From assembly GCA_003456055.1 (NCBI GenBank), contig DMPG01000234.1, positions 863 to 7,831 on the forward strand: 6,969 nt of DNA, given 5' to 3'. Under the pieces are notes generated by a model. That model was not told the origin of the DNA, ran no database searches, and saw nothing but the letters and a program-made list of their open reading frames with translations. The stretch is from Bacteroidota bacterium (GTDB lineage Bacteria > Bacteroidota > Ignavibacteria > UBA10030 > UBA8401). The position numbers and the translations under genes are program-made. Numbering within the stretch: the first letter of the stretch is position 1; each line of letters begins with the position of its first letter. Shown here in pieces: positions 1 through 5,779 of the stretch.

Positions 1-367
1 TTGCAAGAACTACCGTTTTTGTTTCATACATTGATTTTGTTGTTTGAACAAAAAAATAATCACCGTTCTTTGTAATTGAAGTCACTGGTTCAAAATAACT
101 ACATTGAAGTTTATAGAAATCTGCTACTCGCGTGTAATACTCTAATCCTTCAGCTCGAACAGGACGCATATGTGCCGAAGTAAAAGGCAGCCCGCCAATT
201 TCTAAAAGTTCTGGAGTAGAGAAAAATGACATCTCTGCAGGAAAATTTTGGATTGAATTAACAATGCTTCCTTTTTCAATTACTACATAGTTCAGTCCAT
301 TTTTCTGTGCTTCGATCGCAACGGAAAGTCCTGAAGGTCCTGCACCAATAATGATGATGTCAAACAT
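1..367 (-). CDS. ypdA: YpdA-family FAD/NAD(P) oxidoreductase (bacillithiol disulfide reductase-like), 5' part only
   Basis: The first 122 residues are visible; the rest, probably about 200 residues, runs off the left edge. The protein opens with a beta strand and a dinucleotide-binding motif, GAGPSG at residues 8-13, which binds the FAD ADP moiety. An acidic residue follows at the end of the second strand (VVIEKG). The next stretch, with N-S-I-x-N-F-P, F-F-S-T-P-E-L-L-E-I-G and R-P-V-R-x-E-G-L-E-Y-Y, is what I recognise as typical of YpdA/Bdr. That enzyme is a cytosolic flavoprotein thought to use NADPH to reduce bacillithiol disulfide. The start is the ATG at 365-367; no clear Shine-Dalgarno precedes it. 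It lies downstream of the regulator operon on the same strand but is separated from it by a terminator, so it is probably a separate unit. A generic thioredoxin-reductase-like protein is the alternative. Confidence 0.85.
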   Translation of the reverse strand, partial: MFDIIIIGAGPSGLSVAIEAQKNGLNYVVIEKGSIVNSIQNFPAEMSFFSTPELLEIGGLPFTSAHMRPVRAEGLEYYTRVADFYKLQCSYFEPVTSITKNGDYFFVQTTKSMYETKTVVLA

Positions 368-380
368 ACGATGAGAGAGA

Positions 381-419
381 TCAATAAATAAAAAGATCCG
401 TCAATGAACCGACGGATCT
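381..419 (-). terminator. Rho-independent terminator after the response regulator
   Basis: Positions 394-402 (agatccgtc) pair perfectly with 411-419 (gacggatct), giving a 9-bp stem with an 8-nt loop. Read on the minus strand, the stem is followed by a T-rich run (TTTTATTTATT, about 393-383). The plus-strand side has no T run, so it works for the leftward operon. It sits 40 nt past the regulator stop codon and ends about 14 nt before the ypdA-like start. Confidence 0.85.
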
Positions 420-458
420 GCTGTTCGTTAACCTAATATAAACATTTTCTATTGCAGT

Positions 459-1820
459 TCAATTCCTTGGAAGATTATACTTTTTAATCCGGTCATACAG
501 CGTTGAACGATCTACACCAAGGATTGTGGATGCTTCCTTGATATTTCCATGGGTCCGTTGAAGCGTTGCTGTGATCGCCTGATTTTCGATCTCTTCCAGT
601 GTTAACTCCGGTGGAACGGACCATTGTTTCTTTTCGTTTCCGTGGGTATTGAGAAATACAAAATCATCCTCGGTCAATACTTTTGTTTTGCATGTTACTA
701 TTGCTCGTTCGACTGCGTTTTCCAATTCACGAACATTCCCCGGCCAATTATGATTCAGCAATATTTTTAAAGCGCCTTCTGAAATATCATTCACTTCTCT
801 TCCTAACTCCGGACCGATATGTTCGATGAAATTATGAACAAGTAATGGTATATCCTCCTTACGGTCTCGGAGTGACGGAAGATGGATATTGATTACGTTT
901 AATCTGTAAAAAAGATCATCTGGGAAAATTCCTTGATGCACCGCATCTTCGAGATCCTTGTTTGTTGCCGCAATAACTCGAACATCCACATTGATCTGCT
1001 CGGAACCACCCACTCGGTAAAAATTTCTTTCTTGTAATATGCGTAACAAATTCAATTGAAGTTTTGGAGAAATGTCGCCAATCTCATCAAGGAAAATCGT
1101 TCCTCCGTCAGCGATCTCGAATTTCCCTTTCTTTTGTCCGGTGGCACCGGTGAATGATCCTTTCTCATGGCCGAATAGTTCTGATTCCAACAACGATTCT
1201 GTCAGTGCAGCGCACGAGACTCCGACAAACGGCTTGGTTGATCTGTCACCGGAAAAATGAATGGCTCGCGCGATCAATTCTTTTCCAGTACCACTTTCAC
1301 CTTGTATCATAACTGTACTGCGTAAACTTGCCACCTCTTTGATTAAACCAAAAATTTCCATCATCTTTGGGTTCTTACTGATGATATCGCAGAAACTATA
1401 TTGTTTTGTAAGTTTTTTTCGAAGAATGGAATTTTCACGCTGCAAATTTTTGATCTTGATGATACGACTTACTAAAAGTGAGATCTCTTCAGGATTGCAT
1501 GGTTTTACAATATATTCTTGAGCTCCTTCTTTCATTGCAGTGATTGCTGTATCGACAGTTGCATACGCAGTCACTATTATAATCGAAGCTTCTGGTTGAG
1601 TTTTTCGAATTTCCATCATTGTTTCAATTCCATCATACCCCCCAGGCATCTTGAGGTCGACGAAATAGATCGCATATTCCTTTAGTTTCGTCTTTTCGAT
1701 CGCTTCCTTTCCCGATTCAGCAGAATCGACAGAATACCCGTCTTCACGCAGCCATGCAGCAAGTGATTCACGCATCACTTCTTCGTCGTCAACTACCATT
1801 ATATTCCATAGTTTTTTCAT
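459..1820 (-). CDS. NtrC-family sigma-54-dependent response regulator
   Basis: A 453-residue cytosolic transcription activator with the full three-domain layout. Receiver domain (about 5-120): acidic pair D11/D12, phospho-acceptor D55 in FVDLKMPG, T84 and K106. AAA+ sigma-54 interaction domain (about 143-375): Walker A GESGTGKE at 174-181, loop GSFTGA at 221-226 (Ser for the usual Ala), Walker B with D245-E246 in TIFLDEIGD, and the W-P-G-N-V-R-E-L motif near 359-366. A Fis-type helix-turn-helix lies at about 410-448. When phosphorylated such proteins oligomerise and use ATP to open sigma-54 promoters. The ATG at 1820 is preceded by GGAG (1829-1832) with 8-nt spacing, which supports this start. 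It is the last gene of the kinase-protease-regulator operon, 2 nt after the protease stop. Its cognate partner is almost certainly the kinase at 2383-4062; its target genes are inferred only. Confidence 0.96.
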   Translation of the reverse strand: MKKLWNIMVVDDEEVMRESLAAWLREDGYSVDSAESGKEAIEKTKLKEYAIYFVDLKMPGGYDGIETMMEIRKTQPEASIIIVTAYATVDTAITAMKEGAQEYIVKPCNPEEISLLVSRIIKIKNLQRENSILRKKLTKQYSFCDIISKNPKMMEIFGLIKEVASLRSTVMIQGESGTGKELIARAIHFSGDRSTKPFVGVSCAALTESLLESELFGHEKGSFTGATGQKKGKFEIADGGTIFLDEIGDISPKLQLNLLRILQERNFYRVGGSEQINVDVRVIAATNKDLEDAVHQGIFPDDLFYRLNVINIHLPSLRDRKEDIPLLVHNFIEHIGPELGREVNDISEGALKILLNHNWPGNVRELENAVERAIVTCKTKVLTEDDFVFLNTHGNEKKQWSVPPELTLEEIENQAITATLQRTHGNIKEASTILGVDRSTLYDRIKKYNLPRN

Positions 1821-1822
1821 CG

Positions 1823-2386
1823 TTAAATCTCCATGCCGTTACCACGGCGTATATGTTTATTGATATCTTCGAAGAGTATAGAACAGTTAGCACATAACTC
1901 TTCTGTTTTTTTGTCAACTTGTTGTATCGCGTTCGATAAGGACATTGCACATCGAGCATCAGAACAATGGATTAACCCGAATGTATGCCCGAGTTCATGC
2001 ACAGCCTCTTTCATAACACGATGAAGGAAAAGATTTTTATTTTCAGGAAGATGATAAAATTTTTGATGTAAGCGTGCCAATGAAATTGCAGCAACAGGTC
2101 CATTCAACTGGGCATGACCAAATACAAAACTTAACATTGGTATAAAAAGATCACAATTTGTAATTCCTAACACTTTTTCCGCATCCTTCGGAACTCGACG
2201 AATGAGATCTTTGAGAAATGGAGTTGAATTGTATTGTTCAGTTTTTGGATCAAATGCAGATACTGCATCTGCTAGATTTGACATTCGCTTCACTTCGTAG
2301 CCAAATATTTGCCAAATACAAATTTCGAGCGTTGACATCACATCCTCATCAATGATTCCAAACGGAGCAAGATAGATTGCCTTCAC
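1823..2386 (-). CDS. Archaemetzincin-family (M54) zinc metalloprotease
   Basis: A 187-residue protein with no signal peptide or membrane segment, hence cytosolic. The zinc site is H130-E131-L-G-H134-T-F-G-L-I-H140, the metzincin HExxHxxGxxH pattern with E131 as general base. C141, C146, C165 and C168 follow, with M148 in C-A-M as the likely Met-turn. This matches the archaemetzincin signature HExxHxxGxxHCx4CxMx17CxxC, except that 16 rather than 17 residues lie between Met and the CxxC; the four cysteines are expected to bind a second zinc. The length fits the family. The start is GTG at 2386, supported by AGGA (2395-2398) 8 nt upstream and by a 4-nt GTGA overlap with the kinase stop. It sits between a histidine kinase and its response regulator, so its role is probably tied to that signalling pair. 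Its substrate is unknown. Confidence 0.93.
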   Translation of the reverse strand: MKAIYLAPFGIIDEDVMSTLEICIWQIFGYEVKRMSNLADAVSAFDPKTEQYNSTPFLKDLIRRVPKDAEKVLGITNCDLFIPMLSFVFGHAQLNGPVAAISLARLHQKFYHLPENKNLFLHRVMKEAVHELGHTFGLIHCSDARCAMSLSNAIQQVDKKTEELCANCSILFEDINKHIRRGNGMEI

Positions 2387-4062
2387 GCAATTGTTCCTGT
2401 TTTTTCAAATTCACGTTGTTCTACCGTTTTCGTCTCATCAAACGGTAACGTCACGATAAATGTTGTTCCTTTGCTGAGTTCACTTTTTACGTCAATATCT
2501 CCTTTGTGTGCTTCGATAATGCCAAAGACTACAGCTAGTCCAAGACCAACTCCTTTCCCTTCACCTTTTGTTGTGAAAAATGGATTGAATATCTTTGAAA
2601 GATTTTCCTCTGAAATCCCATCTCCGTTATCCGATACTGATAACAATAATTGATCTTGATTTGCATTGACTTGAGTCTTAACAATGACTTTTCCATTTAA
2701 TTTTCCCTGTGCTGCTTCTGCTCCATTCAAAATTAGATTGATCACCACTTGCTGCATTTGGGATCCATCGCAATGAACTGTTGGAAGATCAGATTGAAGA
2801 TCTAATTCGATCAAAACAGCAGATAATTTTAATTTATGTTCCAGCAGACTAACAGTCGATTTGATCATTGTGTTAAAATCAATTTTTGATCGAAATGGTT
2901 TTGAACGACGAGAGAATGCTAACAAATCTTGTACGATCCTGCCAACTCGTGTTGTCTCATTCACAACTTGAGAAAGATATTTTCGAAATTCTTCTACCCG
3001 TTCTTTTGGCACTCCCTCTTCTTTCATTATTCTCTGCATTAGCATCGCTAAGTTGAGTACCCCAGAGATCGGATTATTGATCTCGTGTGCTACACTGGCT
3101 GATAATTGGCCGAGCGATGAAAGACGATCGCTATGCAATAATTTTTGATGGACGACTTTCAATTGATCGGTACGTTCACGGATCTTCATTTCAAGACCTT
3201 CGGTGAATTGATTGATCTCTTCCAGTGCTGATTTCAACCGGACGCGCATAATATCAAATGATCGTGCCAATTCTCCCAATTCTTCACTGGACTCAATGAC
3301 AATCGGTTTGTCCAATTGCATTTCGCTGACTAAATGTGTCCCGGCAATTAAATGTTGGATAGGTGCATCAATGAAGTGCTTGGTGAAATAAATGATAAAT
3401 AAACTCATGACAATCACTATTGAAAAAGATATCAAGATAACACGCAGTTGCAGTTGAGCCATTTCGGCGTCCACTATCTCAAGTGTCATCGAAACATCGA
3501 GAACACCAAGAACATTCTGAGAAGTAGGATGAGCATGACAATCAGCTTCAGTACAAGACGGTTCATTATAAATTGGAGTAATCATTGAAAGTGTTCGATG
3601 TTTATCAGGAGTTGAATACACTCGTGCCCGAGTTGGAAAATCCACTTTTACCAAAGGTTGTTCGGCAGAATGGCACATGAAACATGCTTCGGCATATTTG
3701 TCGACAACTCCAGTATCCGATTTAACCGTTGAGAACATTATTCTCCCTTCTTTATTAAAAATCCGGATTCTCGTTATTCCCTGTTTTAAAGCTATCGTTT
3801 CCATTGTTTGATATGCTGATTCACGTTGATCTGCAAGCATTGCATGCCATGTAGCACTAGAAATGCTTCCAGACAATTGATCTGCACCAAGCATCATTGC
3901 TTCTAGTAGCTGTTTTTCTTGTGTTTTGACGTGAATATAACTTGCTATGATTCCAACTATTGTCATGATAACTGTGAACGAGAGAATTAGTTTCTGCGAG
4001 ATTTTTTTCGGGGGAAGCCGTAATGCTTTTTGTTTGAGATTCATAGATGCACTTTCATACAA
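2383..4062 (-). CDS. Membrane sensor histidine kinase with periplasmic c-type heme motifs
   Basis: 559 residues from the outermost ATG. TM1 is about 25-43 and TM2 about 208-228, enclosing a periplasmic sensor of roughly 160 residues. This holds a canonical heme c motif CFMCH (C127, C130, H131) and a spaced variant C170-x4-C175-H176; H73 and H178 are possible distal ligands. A HAMP region follows (about 228-285), then a coiled linker, HisKA with phospho-acceptor H326 in AHEINNP, and HATPase_c with N-box N442/N446, G1 D478-N-G-D-G, F-box NPFFTTKG and G2 GKGVGLGLA. It is NtrB-like and probably phosphorylates the downstream NtrC-type regulator. The heme loop suggests sensing of redox state or a small ligand such as O2 or NO (inference). 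Neither start has a strong Shine-Dalgarno. The sigma-54 promoter implies a transcript start near 4070, so Met-7 (ATG ending at 4044) may be the real start. The stop overlaps the protease GTG by 4 nt. Confidence 0.95.
   Translation of the reverse strand: MYESASMNLKQKALRLPPKKISQKLILSFTVIMTIVGIIASYIHVKTQEKQLLEAMMLGADQLSGSISSATWHAMLADQRESAYQTMETIALKQGITRIRIFNKEGRIMFSTVKSDTGVVDKYAEACFMCHSAEQPLVKVDFPTRARVYSTPDKHRTLSMITPIYNEPSCTEADCHAHPTSQNVLGVLDVSMTLEIVDAEMAQLQLRVILISFSIVIVMSLFIIYFTKHFIDAPIQHLIAGTHLVSEMQLDKPIVIESSEELGELARSFDIMRVRLKSALEEINQFTEGLEMKIRERTDQLKVVHQKLLHSDRLSSLGQLSASVAHEINNPISGVLNLAMLMQRIMKEEGVPKERVEEFRKYLSQVVNETTRVGRIVQDLLAFSRRSKPFRSKIDFNTMIKSTVSLLEHKLKLSAVLIELDLQSDLPTVHCDGSQMQQVVINLILNGAEAAQGKLNGKVIVKTQVNANQDQLLLSVSDNGDGISEENLSKIFNPFFTTKGEGKGVGLGLAVVFGIIEAHKGDIDVKSELSKGTTFIVTLPFDETKTVEQREFEKTGTIA
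2395..2398 (-). promoter_or_regulatory. Shine-Dalgarno fixing the GTG start of the metzincin gene
   Basis: AGGA on the minus strand lies within the last codons of the kinase gene, 8 nt ahead of the GTG at 2384-2386. Together with the GTGA stop/start overlap it supports GTG as the true start and translational coupling to the kinase. Confidence 0.7.
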
Positions 4063-4080
4063 TATTCTTTTGTTTAATAT

Positions 4081-4096
4081 TGCATCATTCGTGCCA
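4081..4096 (-). promoter_or_regulatory. Sigma-54 (-24/-12) promoter of the kinase-protease-regulator operon
   Basis: The minus strand reads TGGCACGAATGATGCA, which matches the sigma-54 consensus TGGCACGNNNNTTGCW with one mismatch (A for the first T of the -12 block). GG and GC are correctly spaced by 10 nt. The predicted transcript start is near 4070, only about 8 nt before the ATG ending at 4062 but 26 nt before the ATG ending at 4044. The operon encodes a sigma-54 activator, so autoregulation is likely. Confidence 0.75.
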
Positions 4097-4321
4097 TGGT
4101 TTTTTCAAAATATTTTTTTAGAAATACCTGATTTCAATGAAATTTGGAGTTTTTTTAAAATTTACGTCTTACCTATTTCCACTTCCTGCTAGTTTGTACG
4201 TTGAATTTATTTACTACAATTTATGGCAAATCTCTTTCACAAAAGAACTGAAAAACTATCAATGAATGTTCAAAATTACAAAGACAATAAATAATTATCC
4301 TGTTGATTTTTCCTACGCGTC

Positions 4322-4338
4322 GTGGAGGAATTTCCCAC
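4322..4338. repeat. Imperfect inverted repeat, possible operator
   Basis: GTG-GA-GGAA-T-TTCC-CAC forms two arms (GTG/CAC and GGAA/TTCC) with a 2-nt offset in the left arm. It adjoins ACGCGT (4315-4320) in the only GC-richer patch of the intergenic region. It lies about 90-105 nt upstream of the predicted plus-strand transcript start and about 250-270 nt upstream of the minus-strand one. Both distances are possible for an activator site. The assignment is tentative. Confidence 0.3.
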
Positions 4339-4390
4339 ATACAAGAATCAATTTTGAATGTTGAATTAATTTGGAAATCCTTATAACCTT

Positions 4391-4419
4391 TTGTCATTTA
4401 ACTATTTACAAGATATACT
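4391..4419 (+). promoter_or_regulatory. Sigma-70-type promoter of the respiratory cluster
   Basis: -35 TTGTCA (4391-4396) and -10 TATACT (4414-4419) are separated by exactly 17 nt, each box differing from consensus at one position. Transcription would start near 4426 and give a leader of about 77 nt to the ATG at 4503. This is the best promoter match on the plus strand of the intergenic region. Confidence 0.6.
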
Positions 4420-4490
4420 CTAAATGCGGCATAGCATTTGTCATATATATCAATGTAATCGTTCTTACACTAAAAAACGACAACAACAAA

Positions 4491-4495
4491 AGGAG
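4491..4495 (+). promoter_or_regulatory. Strong Shine-Dalgarno fixing the start at 4503
   Basis: AGGAG with 7-nt spacing to the ATG at 4503 selects this start over the longer open frame that begins at 4371, whose N-terminal extension would lie across the promoter and leader. Confidence 0.85.
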
Positions 4496-4502
4496 ACAAA
4501 TC

Positions 4503-4793
4503 ATGTTTAACTCAATGGATTCTGAAACGCTTTGGTTAACAATCACAAACGTGAGTTTAGGAATTGTAGCATTAGTATGTATCATCGCCGTAGGTGTTGT
4601 AATGACAAAAGAAATACTTGCTGCTGTCCGCAGTAAAGTACGCATACCTCAACTTCAGGATGATCATTCATTTATGCTTCGCGACCTTGGTATCACTATG
4701 GCTGATGGCGGCAAACGCATTGATAAAAATGAGTATGCAGAGCAATATAATTTCGATAATGATGGTAAAAACATTCAACGCTCTGAAAATTAA
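4503..4793 (+). CDS. Small single-TM membrane protein heading the respiratory cluster
   Basis: 96 residues. A hydrophobic segment at about 11-36 (from W11 to M34) should form one membrane helix, probably with the short N-terminus outside and a charged tail of about 60 residues in the cytosol (K36, R43, K45 and R47 follow the helix). The tail contains a D-L-G-I-T-M-A-D-G-G stretch (61-70). MADGG recurs near the C-terminus of the next protein. There are no cysteines apart from C26 within the helix, so it is not itself a heme or Fe-S carrier. It is the first gene after the predicted promoter, 29 nt before the GcvH-like gene, and probably in one operon with it. I do not recognise a named family; a small accessory or assembly subunit of the downstream membrane complex is a guess from context. 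Confidence 0.85.
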   Translation: MFNSMDSETLWLTITNVSLGIVALVCIIAVGVVMTKEILAAVRSKVRIPQLQDDHSFMLRDLGITMADGGKRIDKNEYAEQYNFDNDGKNIQRSEN

Positions 4794-4822
4794 TTCAGAA
4801 CTTTTGGAACGAGAGGTATACA

Positions 4823-5779
4823 ATGCGATGTCCATTTATACGAGAAGCACAGGTCAAATTCTGTCGCGCTTCGGTATATAAAAAAATGATCGTGCGACTC
4901 GCAGAGCAGCCGGAGAATGAACGATGTTCATCCCCAGAATATGTCAATTGTCCAGCAGCAAAACAACATTTAGAAGAACACCCTAGCATCGATCATTGTC
5001 CTTTTCTCAATGAATCTCTTGTACAATATTGCAGTGCTGCTGCTGTAACGAAGTACATTCCATATAGCGAATCAGCAATTTCTCAATGTGGAACGGATAG
5101 TCATAAGTATTGTGAATTATTTCTTGGGCTATCCCAGTCTGCTGAACCTATCACTGAATCTGAAACTCGAGATTTCTGTATTAACGGTATCCATCAATAT
5201 GTGGACGATGTAAAGATTCCTGGAAATCTCTTCTTTTCACCTAACCATATGTGGATGGATGTTGGAAATGACGGCATTTGTCATATAGGCGTTGATGCAT
5301 TTATGACAAAGGTGTTAGGATCGGTCGATCACATCACTTTTATTACGACCAAGGGATTTCATCGTCCGACTGTTTCATTTTCGGTGAAAGGTGTGGATAT
5401 ACAATTTGTTTTTCCTTTACAGTTAAACATTATCAGAGCAAATACATACTTACGAACAAATCCGGAAAAAATATTCACTGATCCGTACACCATTGGTTGG
5501 TTATTTGAAGCGACTGCAGAAAAAACAAAGCAACGCAACAACAAATTCGATGGTTTGATTTCTGGAGCTGATTCGTATACGTGGATGAAACAAGAAATGA
5601 AACGCATGACATCACTCGCCCACAAAATATCGGCACAACCTGATATGCGAGGAGCAGTTTTAATGGCAGATGGTGGAAATTTCCAATCCGGAATAGCCCA
5701 ACAATTATTGAGAGAAGAACTTCTAAAACTCCATAACGATTTTTTCTCACCCTTAGCAGGTTGGAATAAACCAGAATGA
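4823..5779 (+). CDS. Cys-rich protein with divergent GcvH-like (lipoyl-carrier fold) domain
   Basis: 318 residues, no signal peptide or TM, so probably cytosolic. The N-terminal part holds two copies of a four-cysteine module: C3-x10-C14 ... C35-x7-C43 and C59-x10-C70 ... C89-x7-C97, each opening with C-P-F. These could bind a metal or Fe-S cluster. Residues about 137-260 resemble glycine-cleavage H protein: H142-M-W (HEW), I155-G-V-D (VGIT), L165-G, S187-V-K189-G (ESVKA), P198, N207, N213-P-E, and D220-P-Y-x-x-G-W226. A 60-residue tail carries MADGG (281-285). The Glu before the lipoyl lysine motif is absent and K189 sits one residue further from P198 than in H proteins, so lipoylation is uncertain. 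The start is ATG 4823 with GAGAGG (4811-4816) 6 nt upstream; the stop overlaps the cytochrome start (ATGA). It is unlikely to be a true GcvH, since no GcvT or GcvP is nearby. A role in maturing or regulating the adjacent redox complex is inference. Confidence 0.85.
   Translation: MRCPFIREAQVKFCRASVYKKMIVRLAEQPENERCSSPEYVNCPAAKQHLEEHPSIDHCPFLNESLVQYCSAAAVTKYIPYSESAISQCGTDSHKYCELFLGLSQSAEPITESETRDFCINGIHQYVDDVKIPGNLFFSPNHMWMDVGNDGICHIGVDAFMTKVLGSVDHITFITTKGFHRPTVSFSVKGVDIQFVFPLQLNIIRANTYLRTNPEKIFTDPYTIGWLFEATAEKTKQRNNKFDGLISGADSYTWMKQEMKRMTSLAHKISAQPDMRGAVLMADGGNFQSGIAQQLLREELLKLHNDFFSPLAGWNKPE

Larger units (their letters stand above)
4063..4502. other. Divergent intergenic control region (440 nt)
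   Basis: This AT-rich region lies between the leftward kinase operon and the rightward respiratory cluster, and I see no plausible gene in it. Its contents from left to right are: a sigma-54-type promoter for the kinase operon (4081-4096, minus); A/T tracts with one IHF-like near match (4121-4133); an AT-rich centre with nothing clear; a GC-richer stretch with an imperfect inverted repeat (4315-4338); a sigma-70-type promoter for the plus-strand cluster (4391-4419); and a leader of about 77 nt ending in a strong Shine-Dalgarno. It should contain the binding sites of the NtrC-type regulator, but I cannot define them with confidence. Confidence 0.8.

Noticed and set aside
1072..1521. Plus-strand open frames opposite the response regulator
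   Set aside because: They are antisense to conserved AAA+ coding sequence, resemble no family, and have no ribosome binding sites; shadow frames.
4224..4239. Possible sigma-54 site on the plus strand (TGGCAAATCTCTTTCA)
   Set aside because: A good -24 half, but the -12 half is TTTCA with TC instead of GC, and it lies about 260 nt from the nearest plus-strand start.
4200..4372. Near-identical 13-mers GTTGAATTTATTT (4200-4212) and GTTGAATTAATTT (4360-4372)
   Set aside because: Low-complexity A/T sequence; one such pair is roughly expected by chance in an AT-rich region of this length.
4427..4442. Possible sigma-54 site on the plus strand (CGGCAT-N-rich-TTGTC, GG-N10-GT)
   Set aside because: The -12 dinucleotide is GT rather than GC and three other consensus positions differ. 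The overlapping TTGTCA-N17-TATACT promoter is the better explanation, though the spacing to the gene would be plausible.
4371..4502. N-terminal extension of the small TM protein by 44 residues
   Set aside because: The extension would cover the -10 box and leader, has no ribosome binding site, and is bypassed by a strong AGGAG 7 nt before the ATG at 4503.
4823..5779. Genuine glycine-cleavage H protein
   Set aside because: More than twice the usual length, altered lipoyl site, Cys-rich N-terminal half and respiratory gene context; no GcvT/GcvP neighbours.
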